A stretch of DNA of 23,612 nt from Deltaproteobacteria bacterium (lineage in GTDB: Bacteria; Desulfobacterota; DSM-4660; Desulfatiglandales; HGW-15), in NCBI GenBank assembly GCA_019308985.1, contig JAFDHB010000041.1:1-23612 (forward strand), in the 5' to 3' direction. The notes under the pieces are model-generated. The model was not told where the DNA came from. It did not search any database and saw only the letters and a program-made list of their open reading frames with translations. The position numbers were made by a program, and so were the translations under genes. This document shows, piece after piece, positions 1 to 8,169 of the stretch (position 1 is its first letter; the number at the start of each line of letters is the position of its first letter).

Positions 1-74
1 GGTTGGGGCAAAACTCAGAATTGCAAACCCTTTTTGATCTTTTCTATTCACCTTTTTAGTGAATTGATTTTCAA

Positions 75-147
75 GGGTAGGGGAGCCCTTAGGCCTACAA
101 GTAGCCAATATTATACAGAATTTAGGATCGTAAACGATCCCCTACCC
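75..147. repeat. Perfect 10-bp inverted repeat enclosing a smaller hairpin
   Basis: GGGTAGGGGA at 75-84 pairs perfectly with TCCCCTACCC at 138-147. The right part of the enclosed segment contains a second near-perfect hairpin, GGATCGT/ACGATCC (125-140), which abuts and slightly overlaps the right arm. It could be a small repeat element or an RNA structure; no function is assigned. Confidence 0.5.
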
Positions 148-210
148 AAGAGCCTTGCGAAATTCGGGTTCATGAATACCCTAACGTATTTATTCGGTCA
201 AACAACCTGA

Positions 211-263
211 TCCTACAGAAGAATATGTGTCGGTGTTCTGTAGGAGTGACCTCTGGTCGCGAT
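211..263. repeat. 10-bp inverted repeat followed by a REP-like motif
   Basis: TCCTACAGAA (211-220) and TTCTGTAGGA (236-245) form a perfect 10-bp dyad with a 15-nt loop. It runs straight into the motif GAGTGACCTCTGGTCGCGAT (244-263). A near copy of that motif, with one indel and a few substitutions, lies at 9057-9077. Two copies in one window suggest a dispersed REP-like family. Confidence 0.5.
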
Positions 264-341
264 TCCTTGATTCCTCCCCAAAGCGGGAGCGGATATCGCA
301 GGCAGAGCCTGGACCTACAGGGGGAGATGTATCGGCACCGA

Positions 342-1754
342 TTATGGGGCGGCCTGGACCGAGCCCTTGGCCATGCAAACCTCGACACCTTCCCGGCCTT
401 CCTGGTCCTGTTTCTTGTATTCCTGCTCCCAGATCTGGTCAGCCAGCTTCGCCCAGTTTGCGGCATAGGCGTCCATTTTGTCCTTATGGATGGTGTATAT
501 TTCTTCTGCGCCCGGATGGGTAAACCTGGCACCGGTCTTTGCAATCACTTCCCTCATGACATGAGGGTTGTCAATGATCATGCACGGCCGCAAGTGGTTC
601 TCGTTATGGGGCTGGCATGACCTGATATGCCTGAACAGATGGCTGTTGAGGGCCTCCTTGAGAGGAGTCTCATGGATGTTGTCTACTGCAATATGGGTAT
701 AGACGCAGGGCTCAACATCACCCTTGGCATTCACGTGGAAGTAACGTCTCGCCCCTGCTATGCATCCCTCAACGTATGGACCGTCATTCCAGAAATCCAA
801 GACGAAAATAGGACGCGTGTTTCTTATGCGGATAACCTGCCTTCGGAGGTGGTCCCTTTGTTTTGGGGTAACCATGAGCGAGAAATCAGCCTTGCCGTTG
901 ACCGGGAGGTAGAGGAAATACATCTGAGCAAAGGAACCCAGAGATATCATGTGATCTATGAACTTCACGGATGAAACTGCTTGTACATTTTGCTTTGTCA
1001 CAGTGGCCGATGTTCCTATGATCACCTTCGCATCATTGAGGTATTCGAAGGCGTTCATGATCTTGCGATAGACCCCTTTTCCTCGCCAGGAGTCGGTTTC
1101 CTCCTCCTCACCTTCGATGCTGATGACCACGATCGCATTGCCCAGGTCAGCAAAGCGCTGGGCCTTTTCCCTGGTCAGTAGGGTGCCGTTTGTGTAGACC
1201 TGAAAGAAGATGTTCGGGTGGCTTTCAAGTAGTTCAAAGAGGTGGGGGTAAACCAGGGGTTCGCCTCCAAGGATGGTCACGAAATAAATACCCAGTTCCT
1301 CGCACTCATGGAGCAGCCTGTCCGCCACGTCCAGGGACAATTCCGGCTTCATTCCGTAACCCAAGGTGTAGCAGCCCTTGCACCGGAGATTACACCGAAG
1401 GGTAGGGCTCAGTATCATGATGAAGGGTGGATGGAAGCCCAATTTTTTGCTCCACTCTTCCCTGCGTTTTCCGCCCTCGAACCATGCACCGTTAAAAAGG
1501 GTCTCAAAGAGCCGAATCCTTCTCTCTGTGGGCAGGTATTCCATGACCCGCCTGAAAAGTTCCTTGGCAGGGTGCCCAGGCGTTTGAAGGAGTTGCCTGA
1601 TTCTGTATATGGCACCGAGGACTTCAGGATCATCGCTCAGGCGTTCTCCAAGCTGTGTGAGGCGGATGAAATTTTCATCTGAAATTCTCGGTAGGAGACG
1701 GATTATTGTCCGCACCACCTGTTTTATACCCTTGTCCCTAAGATTGCTGCCCAT
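342..1754 (-). CDS. Radical SAM protein with SPASM-like cysteine-rich C-terminal half
   Basis: This 470-residue protein carries the radical SAM signature CX3CX2C in 'LRCNLRCKGCYT', which binds the [4Fe-4S] cluster that cleaves S-adenosylmethionine. The partner motif 'GGEP' (SAM binding) follows shortly after. The C-terminal half has further cysteines, in 'EGCIAGARRYFHVNAKGDVEPC' and in 'RSCQP..LRPC', that look like an auxiliary-cluster (SPASM/twitch-like) domain, often used by enzymes that modify peptides or cofactors. The substrate is not identifiable. The ATG has a strong ribosome site (GAGGAGGGG, 6 nt upstream) lying inside the end of the NifX-like gene, whose stop is only 2 nt away, so the two are co-translated. 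Shared transcription from the sigma-54 promoter at 2261-2276 is expected. The family assignment is firm; the role is unknown. Confidence 0.85.
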   Translation of the reverse strand: MGSNLRDKGIKQVVRTIIRLLPRISDENFIRLTQLGERLSDDPEVLGAIYRIRQLLQTPGHPAKELFRRVMEYLPTERRIRLFETLFNGAWFEGGKRREEWSKKLGFHPPFIMILSPTLRCNLRCKGCYTLGYGMKPELSLDVADRLLHECEELGIYFVTILGGEPLVYPHLFELLESHPNIFFQVYTNGTLLTREKAQRFADLGNAIVVISIEGEEEETDSWRGKGVYRKIMNAFEYLNDAKVIIGTSATVTKQNVQAVSSVKFIDHMISLGSFAQMYFLYLPVNGKADFSLMVTPKQRDHLRRQVIRIRNTRPIFVLDFWNDGPYVEGCIAGARRYFHVNAKGDVEPCVYTHIAVDNIHETPLKEALNSHLFRHIRSCQPHNENHLRPCMIIDNPHVMREVIAKTGARFTHPGAEEIYTIHKDKMDAYAANWAKLADQIWEQEYKKQDQEGREGVEVCMAKGSVQAAP

Positions 1755-1756
1755 GA

Positions 1757-2086
1757 TTAACCCCTCCTCTCTTGTTTCAAGTTGGCTCCTAATAACTTCC
1801 GGATGATATCCTTGACCAATCCCTTCTGGTTATCTATGACTTCGATCCCTTTTCTGACCAGCCACTCCTTGTAATCTGACTGAATGCCGCCGCATATGAG
1901 CTTTTTTACATCCAGGTTCACGAGTCGTCTTGCAATTTCCATGGGGCTTTCTCCGCCCACGTCCCATACGACCTCCTTCTCTATCTTGTTGTCCCGTATT
2001 TCCAGTAACATGATCAATGATGAACTTCCGAAGTGGGGCGATACCCTGTCCTTGAACAAAGGTACGGCGATTTTCATTTTCTCCAT
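1757..2086 (-). CDS. NifX/NifB-type dinitrogenase iron-molybdenum cofactor domain protein
   Basis: A 109-residue single-domain protein of the NifX/NifB C-terminal (Fe-Mo cofactor-binding) fold. It opens with the typical strand 'MKIAVPLFKDRVSPHFGSSS', followed by the 'GGIQSDYKEWLVRKGIEVI' segment that corresponds to the conserved glycine-rich and Gx-hydrophobic end of the family. Known relatives carry Fe-S or FeMo-type clusters, but stand-alone versions are common in anaerobes without nitrogenase, and no nif gene is seen here. The start is uncertain: neither ATG at 2086 nor ATG at 2077 (MKIAVP) has an ideally spaced ribosome site, and the latter has GGAG only 3 nt upstream. It is first in an operon with the radical SAM gene, behind a sigma-54 promoter with a leader of about 165 nt. 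Confidence 0.8.
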   Translation of the reverse strand: MEKMKIAVPLFKDRVSPHFGSSSLIMLLEIRDNKIEKEVVWDVGGESPMEIARRLVNLDVKKLICGGIQSDYKEWLVRKGIEVIDNQKGLVKDIIRKLLGANLKQERRG

Positions 2087-2260
2087 TCTGGGAATGGGAA
2101 ATGGCTTCAGTACGAATCCAGAGGTTGTCAGGTTGCTATCGAGTGTTTGTAGTATTTATCCGGGTCTAAAGCCGCGGCAAGACAGGGAATCATCTCGCCA
2201 CTACTTGAGCTTGGTTCGCACAATAAGAAGAAATGCCGCTGAACTCTATTGGATTCAATT

Positions 2261-2276
2261 AGCAAATAGAGTGCCA
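2261..2276 (-). promoter_or_regulatory. Sigma-54 (-24/-12) promoter of the NifX-like/radical SAM operon
   Basis: On the minus strand the sequence is TGGCAC-TCTAT-TTGCT. It contains the invariant GG and GC dinucleotides exactly 10 bp apart and matches the RpoN consensus at essentially every conserved base. Transcription would begin near 2250, leaving a leader of about 165 nt before the NifX-like start. The gene for a sigma-54-dependent activator lies immediately upstream in the direction of transcription. Confidence 0.85.
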
Positions 2277-2366
2277 AAAGAGGAATGTATCTTGGCCTGA
2301 TTTCTTAATGATGACAGATAGGTAGACCTTCTCGGCAGGTGGAAGAAAGAAAAGGGATGTCCTGGC

Positions 2367-2413
2367 GTTTCATCCCCTGAAACGGTTTCAAAATCTGTTT
2401 CACAACCTGAAAT
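2367..2413. promoter_or_regulatory. Paired dyads, likely enhancer sites for the adjacent sigma-54 activator
   Basis: Two 17-bp dyads lie at 2367-2383 and 2397-2413. Read on the minus strand they are GTTTCAGGGGATGAAAC and ATTTCAGGTTGTGAAAC, which agree at 13 of 17 positions, with arms TTTCA/TGAAAC. Their centres are 30 bp apart, about three helical turns, and they lie roughly 100-150 bp upstream of the -24/-12 promoter, as expected for enhancer-binding sites. The second overlaps the stop codon of the activator gene. That this activator binds them is inference. Confidence 0.65.
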
Positions 2414-3803
2414 CCATCAGGCCGTATTTCTTCATTCTGCGCCACAGGGTGGACCTGCTCATACCGAGGGCCTTTGCGGCTTGGGGCCTGTTGCGCGGAT
2501 ACCGATCCAGGACCGCCCTTATCTTCATGGCCTCGATTCTCTCCTGTTCGGTGAGGGGTCGGCTCCTATTGACCCCTTCCTCCACCAGGTCTTTAGGCAG
2601 ATGCTCCATCTCGATCGTAGATCCCTTGCAGGTGATGAAGCTGTATTCAATGATGTTTTCAAGCTCCCTGATATTGCCGGGAAAAGGGTAATCCATAAGG
2701 AAAGAAAGCACTTCGGGAGAGGCCCCCTGGATGTTCCTGCCCTTAATCAGGTTGAATTTTTGGATGAAGTGGTCCACGAGTAGAGGTATGTCCTCTTTTC
2801 TCTCTTCCAGGGGCGGCAGGCAAATCTTGACGACGTTGAGTCGGTAATATAGGTCTTCCCTGAACTTTCCCTCCTTGACCTTCTGCTTGAGGTCCACATT
2901 GGTGGCCGTGACAAGCCTGAAGTCCGCCCTGATGACCCTGGTGTCGCCCAGAGGGGTGAACTCTCCGTCTTCAAGGACCCTTAGAAGATCTGCCTGAAAC
3001 TTGGTTGATGTATCCGCTATCTCGTCCAAAAAGAGGGTTCCCTTGTTTGCCAGATAAAACCTCCCTGGCTTGTCTTTGATGGCCCCGGTGAAGGCGCCCC
3101 TTGAAAAACCAAAGAGTTCCGATTCCAGCAGGGTGTCCGGCAGGGCAGCACAGTTGAGGGCAATGAAAGGTCCGTCCTTGCGGGGGCTGAGGTGATGGAT
3201 GGCCCTGGCAATGATCTCTTTACCTGAGCCGGTCGGGCCAAAGATGAGTATCGGACTTTCGCTTTCAGCTATGTCAGGGAGGGAGGAAAGGATTTCCCTT
3301 ACCCTGGGATGCTTGCCTATGATATCTTCGGGTATGAACCTACCGGCAATCTGCCTCCTGAGTCTTTCAAGTTCGCTGAGATCCCTAAAGGTTTCCACTG
3401 CTCCGATGATTTGGCTTTTCTCGTTTCTCAGCAATGACGTGGTGATACTTATGGGTTTTTGATCTCCGGACTTGTTTATGATAAGGGCGGGAACATTTGG
3501 CTGTGTCGCCTTTTTCGCCAAGGCATTGTCCATGGGGCAGTCTTTTTCACAGATATCGGCCCGAAAGATATCAAAGCAATATTGCCCGATGGTTTCGGTC
3601 CTTGAGAAGCCTGTGATAGACTCGGCCGCCTTGTTAAAGGAAGTTATCCTCTTTTCAAGGTCTATGGTAAATACGCCGTCGCTTACGGTATCCAGGATGG
3701 AACAGCATGGGGAGCGTATGACGGAAGTGATCTTGCAGGACGGGGCCCGGTCGGTCCCGTAAGGGCCTATGGCCGTGTCTTTATTTGCTCCGGATTTCTT
3801 CAT
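2400..3803 (-). CDS. PAS-domain sigma-54-dependent transcriptional activator
   Basis: A 467-residue enhancer-binding protein. The N-terminal sensor is a PAS domain (about residues 33-145) with unusual cysteines: 'PCC' at 33-34 and a 'CFDIF..ICEKDC' cluster at 76-89, suggesting redox or metal/Fe-S sensing. The central AAA+ domain has Walker A 'GPTGSGKE' (189-196), the sigma-54-contacting loop 'GAFTGA' (236-241) and Walker B 'GTLFLDEIAD' (255-264). A Fis-type helix-turn-helix ('RPQAAKALGMSRSTLWRRMKKYGL') closes the protein. There is no receiver domain, so it probably senses its signal directly. It most likely activates the downstream NifX-like/radical SAM operon through the dyads at 2367-2413. 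The ATG lacks a clear ribosome site. The family is certain; signal and regulon are inferred. Confidence 0.92.
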   Translation of the reverse strand: MKKSGANKDTAIGPYGTDRAPSCKITSVIRSPCCSILDTVSDGVFTIDLEKRITSFNKAAESITGFSRTETIGQYCFDIFRADICEKDCPMDNALAKKATQPNVPALIINKSGDQKPISITTSLLRNEKSQIIGAVETFRDLSELERLRRQIAGRFIPEDIIGKHPRVREILSSLPDIAESESPILIFGPTGSGKEIIARAIHHLSPRKDGPFIALNCAALPDTLLESELFGFSRGAFTGAIKDKPGRFYLANKGTLFLDEIADTSTKFQADLLRVLEDGEFTPLGDTRVIRADFRLVTATNVDLKQKVKEGKFREDLYYRLNVVKICLPPLEERKEDIPLLVDHFIQKFNLIKGRNIQGASPEVLSFLMDYPFPGNIRELENIIEYSFITCKGSTIEMEHLPKDLVEEGVNRSRPLTEQERIEAMKIRAVLDRYPRNRPQAAKALGMSRSTLWRRMKKYGLMDFRL

Positions 3804-3862
3804 GAAAATCTCGGAATTTTAGGCTCAAATGCCTATTCGGCTATCTAACTGGTTGAGAGTTC

Positions 3863-4213
3863 TTATCTCCTGCACACCTCTTCTCTTCTGATATAGGGAA
3901 TTTTCTCCAGGACCTCCCTGATTTCAGGCTCCTCCTCCAGCCAGTGGCGAAGATTACCCATGACGCTGGCCACGTAAGGGGATTTGCTGCCGTCCGCCAG
4001 GTGATAATTCACCCAGAGGCCGTCTTTCTCAAAATCCACCAGCCCGGCATCCACCAGCATTTTCAAGTGCTTGGATGCACTGGGCTGGGAGATCCGAAGG
4101 GCTTCCTTGATCTCACAAACGCACATAACCTTGTGCTGTAACATCTTGATAATCTTGACCCTGTTGGGGTCTGAAAGGGCCTTCATTACCTTTATGAAGT
4201 CTTTCAATGGCAC
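3863..4213 (-). CDS. ArsR/SmtB-family metal- or arsenic-responsive repressor
   Basis: A 116-residue winged-helix regulator. 'ALSDPNRVKIIKMLQHKVMCVCEIKEAL' followed by 'SQPSASKHLKMLVDAGLV' is the ArsR helix-turn-helix pattern. C31 and C33 in 'MCVCEI' match the alpha-3 thiolate site of ArsR-type arsenic and metal sensors, so metal or metalloid derepression is plausible. The start is a GTG at 4213, chosen because AGGA lies just upstream and the reading begins 'VPLKDFIKVMKALSDP', in register with the family; no ATG is available before codon 10. It has its own promoter (4237-4265), in the gap after fbpC. What it regulates is not visible; itself and the sigma-54 activator 59 nt downstream are candidates. 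Confidence 0.88.
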   Translation of the reverse strand: MPLKDFIKVMKALSDPNRVKIIKMLQHKVMCVCEIKEALRISQPSASKHLKMLVDAGLVDFEKDGLWVNYHLADGSKSPYVASVMGNLRHWLEEEPEIREVLEKIPYIRREEVCRR

Positions 4214-4236
4214 CGCTTCCTATATTCTTTTTTTGT

Positions 4237-4265
4237 AATTTAAAACGGCACGCTCCCCTTGTCAA
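4237..4265 (-). promoter_or_regulatory. Sigma-70-type promoter for the ArsR-family gene
   Basis: On the minus strand TTGACA (4260-4265) is separated by exactly 17 bp from TAAATT (4237-4242). The -35 is perfect and the -10 matches at 4 of 6 positions. The expected start near 4229 leaves a short leader of about 16 nt before the GTG start codon. Confidence 0.65.
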
Positions 4266-4286
4266 GTGCTTCCACAAACGGATATC

Positions 4287-5330
4287 TCACTTCTCAAAGA
4301 GTATGATATCGTCCACCCTGGGTATTATCCCGATCTCTTGACCCACATCGTGCTGACAATAGCTTGGTACCAGGGAAAGGACCCTATCCTTTGAAGGCAG
4401 CATGAGCTCGTAGATTATATTGGCCCCCCGAAACTGTCTACTGAGTACCTTGGCCTTGAACTTGCTCGTATCGTCATGGAGGATATCCTCGGGGCGTATC
4501 AAGACATCTACTGGACACCGCTTTGGACAAGGGGAAATGATGTCTCCTTCAAGTGGACCCAGGGCGGTCTCTACCCTCCGGTCGTCCACCACCCGGCCGG
4601 GCAGCAATACACCTTCGCCGACAAATTCAGCGACAAAGCGGTCCTTTGGAAAATGGTAGAGATTGTAGGGGGTGTCCCATTGGAGCATTTTTCCATCGTT
4701 GATGACCCCTATTTCATCCGCCAGGGCGAAGGCCTCATTTTGATTGTGGGTGACGAAAATCGCGGTGGTGCCTGAGGCCTTGAGGATATCCCGCACCTCT
4801 TCTGAGAGCCTCTCCCTCAGGGTGATATCCAAGTTTGAAAAGGGCTCATCCATGAGAAGAATCTCGGGATCGGGGGCCATGGCCCTCGCAAGGGCGACCC
4901 TCTGCTGTTCACCGCCTGAGAGTTCGTGGGGGTACTTGTGACGGCATTCTTGTAGACCAACGAGGTCTATCATCTCCTCGGTCCTCTTTTCCTTGCTCAC
5001 AGGGCCCTTACCCCTCAGCCCGAAGGCGATATTGTCTTTCACCTTAAGGTGAGGGAAAAGGGCATAATCTTGAAAGACCATTCCTATCTTTCTCTTTTCA
5101 GGCGGAACCAAACTAGCAGGGGAAGAAACAAGCGCCTTGCTGATATAGATCTCACCCGCCTGTATCCATTCGAATCCGGCAATGGCCCTCAGCACCGTCG
5201 TCTTACCACACCCACTGGGGCCGAGCAAGCAACCTGTCTTGCCCTTCCGGACTACAAAGGAGAGGTCCCTGATGACTTCCTTGCCGTCGTAGGACTTTGA
5301 AACATGTCTTAATTCTACGATAGCAGTCAT
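4287..5330 (-). CDS. fbpC: Ferric iron ABC transporter, ATP-binding subunit (FbpC-like)
   Basis: A 347-residue ATPase that would power ferric-iron import with the permease and binding protein encoded upstream. It shows Walker A 'GPSGCGKT' (37-44), Q-loop 'QDYALFPH', signature 'LSGGEQQRVALARA' (137-150), Walker B 'ILLMDEP' and the H-loop 'THN'. The C-terminal third (about 240-347) is a TOBE/OB-type regulatory domain, with 'IRPEDI', typical of the Fbp/Pot/Mal subgroup. An AGGTGAT ribosome site lies 8 nt before the ATG. It is the last gene of fbpA-fbpB-fbpC, 34 nt after fbpB. Substrate specificity comes from the binding protein; thiamine or other uses of this subfamily are less likely given the di-tyrosine binding protein and the adjacent DtxR regulator. 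Confidence 0.9.
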   Translation of the reverse strand: MTAIVELRHVSKSYDGKEVIRDLSFVVRKGKTGCLLGPSGCGKTTVLRAIAGFEWIQAGEIYISKALVSSPASLVPPEKRKIGMVFQDYALFPHLKVKDNIAFGLRGKGPVSKEKRTEEMIDLVGLQECRHKYPHELSGGEQQRVALARAMAPDPEILLMDEPFSNLDITLRERLSEEVRDILKASGTTAIFVTHNQNEAFALADEIGVINDGKMLQWDTPYNLYHFPKDRFVAEFVGEGVLLPGRVVDDRRVETALGPLEGDIISPCPKRCPVDVLIRPEDILHDDTSKFKAKVLSRQFRGANIIYELMLPSKDRVLSLVPSYCQHDVGQEIGIIPRVDDIILFEK

Positions 5331-5364
5331 TTTCGATCACCTGTCCTCGGATTTTCAAGCGTGA

Positions 5365-7056
5365 TCATTTTTCACTCCCTTTCATGAGGAGAATAACCGG
5401 AATCAAGCCTCCCATGACAAGAGTCACCGCTGGAAGAGCGGCCCGCTCCCACTCACCTTCAGAAGTGAGTTCGAAGATTTTCACGGCAAGGGTATCCCAC
5501 CCAAAGGGCCTGGTCATCAAGGTCATGGGCATCTCCTTCATTACGTCCACAAAGACGAGCACCAAGGCGGTGAAGAGTCCGCTCTTCAGCATGGGGACAT
5601 GAACCCTGCGGATCAGAGACCATCCTTTGACTCCCATATTGATCGAGGCTTCATCAATGTGGCGATGGATTCTTTGGATAGAGCTACTGACGGGTTGATA
5701 GCCGACCGCGGTAAATCTGACTACATAGGCAAAAACAACAACCATGACAGTACCTTGAATCATTGATTCCAGTTTCAAACCAAACGAATTTGCGGCCATG
5801 TTTGTCAGGAATTCATCCAGGAGGCTGATGCCGATGACAAGGCCAACGGCCAAGACGGCGCCCGGAAAAGCGTAACCAAGGGTCGAGATGCGGATTAGGG
5901 CGGTGGAAAAGCCGTCCATGTGTTTTCGCTGCGTGTAGGCGAGTACCAGACAGATCAGGCATATCACAAAGGCAGCGGATAGCCCGAAAAACAGAGAGCG
6001 GTAGAGAAGGCCCAGGTACTTGGCGTTGAATTCCTGCCCGAAGATTCCAATAACCCATATGACCAACTGGCCAAAGGGTATCAAAAAGGACAGGAGCAAA
6101 ATGGATGAGGCATAAGTTGCGGCGCCGATCCTTTTCCACCCGGAGAGTTTCATGGGTGGGTATTCCGTATCATGCCTACTGCCTTGAATATAGCTCTTTT
6201 TCCTCCTGGTCCATTGCTCCAAATATAGGGTAAAGAATACGAAAACCAGGAGGAGCCCCGAGAGCTGGGCTGCTGCGGGAAGAGAAAAGAATCCGAACCA
6301 AACTTTGTAAATGGCGGTAGTGAAGGTATCGAAGTTGAATACCGAGACGGCTCCAAAATCGGCCAGGGTTTCCATGAGCACAAGGGAGAGTCCTCCGGCG
6401 ATCCATGGCCTCGCCATGGGTAAGGCGACCTTGAAAAAGGCGGCCAGGGGGCTGCACCCAAGAGACCTGCCGGCCTCAAGGGCCCGCCTGCCCTGGGTCC
6501 TAAAAGCGCTCCGCGATAAAAGATAGACATATGGATACAGGGACAGGGACATAACCACGATAATGCCGCCCGTAGAACGAATAGGTGGGAACCAATGGTT
6601 GTGGTGGGGGAACAGGGCCCTGAGAAAGGTCTGAACAGGGCCTGAGAAATCATAGAGGCCTATCATGACAAAGGCCAAGACGTATGTGGGCATGGCAAAG
6701 GGAAAAAGCAGCGCCCAGGAAAAAACACGACGACCGGGGAAATCGCAAACGGCTGTCAGCCATGCCAGGCTCACTCCGAGAATCAGGGTAATGCTCAAGA
6801 CACCGGTGGAAAGGATAACAGTATTTGTAAGGAGGTCAAGAATGAGGTAGTCTATCACATGCCGCCATATCTCGCGGGTGCTATCGGCAAAGGAGGACAG
6901 AATAAATAGCAGTGGAAAAGCGACGCACAGGGAGAATGCAAGGGCAAAGAGTCTCCATCCGTCCAGGTGTTTGCGAACTCTATTGGAAAGCATATCCCAC
7001 CTGTGTCCGCGGGAGTAAGTCCTGTTTAACAACATCGAGATATGGATGAGAACCAT
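5365..7056 (-). CDS. fbpB: Ferric iron ABC transporter, fused two-domain permease (FbpB-like)
   Basis: A 563-residue inner-membrane permease made of two homologous halves of about six transmembrane helices each. Each half carries an EAA loop that docks the ATPase: 'EAGRSLGCSPLAAFFKVALPMARPW' and 'EASINMGVKGWSLIRRVHVPML'. This fused architecture is normal for the FbpB/SfuB/HitB family. The position and spacing (41 nt after fbpA, 34 nt before fbpC) indicate one operon. The start is ambiguous. ATG 7056 has AGGT/AAAGGG upstream, while ATG 6993 ('MLSNRVRKHLDGWRLF') has AGGTGGG close by and gives a more typical N-terminus just before the first membrane segment. Confidence 0.9.
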   Translation of the reverse strand: MVLIHISMLLNRTYSRGHRWDMLSNRVRKHLDGWRLFALAFSLCVAFPLLFILSSFADSTREIWRHVIDYLILDLLTNTVILSTGVLSITLILGVSLAWLTAVCDFPGRRVFSWALLFPFAMPTYVLAFVMIGLYDFSGPVQTFLRALFPHHNHWFPPIRSTGGIIVVMSLSLYPYVYLLSRSAFRTQGRRALEAGRSLGCSPLAAFFKVALPMARPWIAGGLSLVLMETLADFGAVSVFNFDTFTTAIYKVWFGFFSLPAAAQLSGLLLVFVFFTLYLEQWTRRKKSYIQGSRHDTEYPPMKLSGWKRIGAATYASSILLLSFLIPFGQLVIWVIGIFGQEFNAKYLGLLYRSLFFGLSAAFVICLICLVLAYTQRKHMDGFSTALIRISTLGYAFPGAVLAVGLVIGISLLDEFLTNMAANSFGLKLESMIQGTVMVVVFAYVVRFTAVGYQPVSSSIQRIHRHIDEASINMGVKGWSLIRRVHVPMLKSGLFTALVLVFVDVMKEMPMTLMTRPFGWDTLAVKIFELTSEGEWERAALPAVTLVMGGLIPVILLMKGSEK

Positions 7057-7096
7057 TGCCCTTTACCTGTGCCCTGAAAGAAATTCCGATGGGGCT

Positions 7097-8101
7097 TTAC
7101 TTGTAACCAGCCCGGTCCATCAGCCTTATCGCCCGGGCCTGATACTCACCCGCTTTCGCAAGGTTCATGGAATTCTGTTTGAACCTTCCCCAGGAAGCAA
7201 CAATCGGGTGGGGCGGCACTTTGGGATTTGCGGGATATTCCATGTTGGAGTCCGCAAAGAGCTTCTGTGCCTTTTCCGAAGAAAGCCATTCGAGGAATTC
7301 GATGGCCTCCTCCTTTGCTTTACTGTACTTGACAACACCGGCCCCTGAGATGTTCACATGGACGCCACTGCCTTCTTGGTTGGGCCAGAAAATCGCAAGG
7401 GGCAAGTCAGGATTTTTCCTGATCAGCCTTCCGAAATAGTAGGTGTTGACAATGCCTACATCTCCCTGGCCTGCGGCAATGGCTTCCAGGACCTTGGTGT
7501 CACTGGAGAAGGGAGGGGCAGCCAGGTTGCGAACCCAGCCCCGCACAATTTCTTCCGTTTTTTCTTCACCGTACTCTGCTATGAACATGGCCACAAGAGA
7601 CTGGTTGTAGACCTTCTTTGATGTCCTGAGCAAGAGACGCCCTCTCCATATCGGTTCGGCGAGGGCTTCGTACGTGCTGAGCTCAGATAGCCTCACCTTC
7701 TTTTTGTTGTATACGATCGTCCTTGCCCTGACGGAAAGACCGAACCATCGGTTCCCAGGGTCGCGGAGATGAGGGGGGATATTCTTCGCCAGGATGCTCG
7801 ACGAGACCGGTTGCAGAATCACCTCTTGCGCTGCGTGCCATAAGTTCCCAGCGTCCACCGTGATCAAGATATCGGCAGGGCCCCGTGGACCTTCGGCAAT
7901 TATCCTTTGGAGCAAAACGGGGGCCTTGTCCGTAATAAACCGTATCTTGACCTTTGCGGTTGCAGTGTAGGCATCGAAAAGGGGCTTGATGAGGTGCTCC
8001 TTGCGAGCCGAGTAGACAACCAGTTCCTTGGCATAGGAGATTCCCAAGGAAGACAAAACAAGGAAAACAAAGACAGTAAAAGATACCAACCTTCTTAACA
8101 T
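7097..8101 (-). CDS. fbpA: Periplasmic ferric iron-binding protein (FbpA/FutA-like)
   Basis: A 334-residue solute-binding protein of the ferric-iron family. The N-terminus 'MLRRLVSFTVFVFLVLSSLGISYA' is a clear Sec signal peptide, followed by 'KELVVYSARKEHLIKPLFDAYTA', the standard first strand of FbpA/FutA proteins. The adjacent tyrosines in 'NTYYFGRLI' match the Fe3+-ligating di-tyrosine motif. I chose ATG 8101 because GAGGAGG lies 8 nt upstream and the signal peptide begins there; a longer TTG reading to 8158 would bury it. It is the first gene of the importer operon, controlled by the promoter/operator at 8170-8201 and divergent from a DtxR-type gene. Fe3+ is the likeliest substrate; this is family-level inference. 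Confidence 0.92.
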   Translation of the reverse strand: MLRRLVSFTVFVFLVLSSLGISYAKELVVYSARKEHLIKPLFDAYTATAKVKIRFITDKAPVLLQRIIAEGPRGPADILITVDAGNLWHAAQEVILQPVSSSILAKNIPPHLRDPGNRWFGLSVRARTIVYNKKKVRLSELSTYEALAEPIWRGRLLLRTSKKVYNQSLVAMFIAEYGEEKTEEIVRGWVRNLAAPPFSSDTKVLEAIAAGQGDVGIVNTYYFGRLIRKNPDLPLAIFWPNQEGSGVHVNISGAGVVKYSKAKEEAIEFLEWLSSEKAQKLFADSNMEYPANPKVPPHPIVASWGRFKQNSMNLAKAGEYQARAIRLMDRAGYK

Positions 8102-8169
8102 GGGGAAATCCTCCTCAAATGTGGTTTGCCACAAGGGCCTTTTAATCCTAGTAATCAACTAGAGTATGG

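Larger units (their letters stand above)
1..341. other. Non-coding, hairpin-rich region downstream of the radical SAM gene
   Basis: I see no convincing gene here. The stretch holds several inverted repeats: ATTCAC/GTGAAT (46-51 and 59-64), GGGTAGGGGA/TCCCCTACCC (75-84 and 138-147), a tight hairpin GGATCGT-AA-ACGATCC (125-140), TCCTACAGAA/TTCTGTAGGA (211-220 and 236-245), and ATCGG-CA-CCGAT (331-342) at the stop codon of the radical SAM gene. None is followed by a clear T tract in the direction of transcription, so I do not call a terminator. The density of dyads suggests repeat elements or processed transcript ends. Confidence 0.5.

Noticed and set aside
225..1682. Long open frames on the plus strand opposite the radical SAM gene
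   Set aside because: They are antisense to a well-supported gene, lack ribosome sites and show no recognisable domain.
1757..2086. Evidence for nitrogen fixation
   Set aside because: A stand-alone NifX-like domain is common in anaerobes without nitrogenase, and no nifHDK gene is present in the window.
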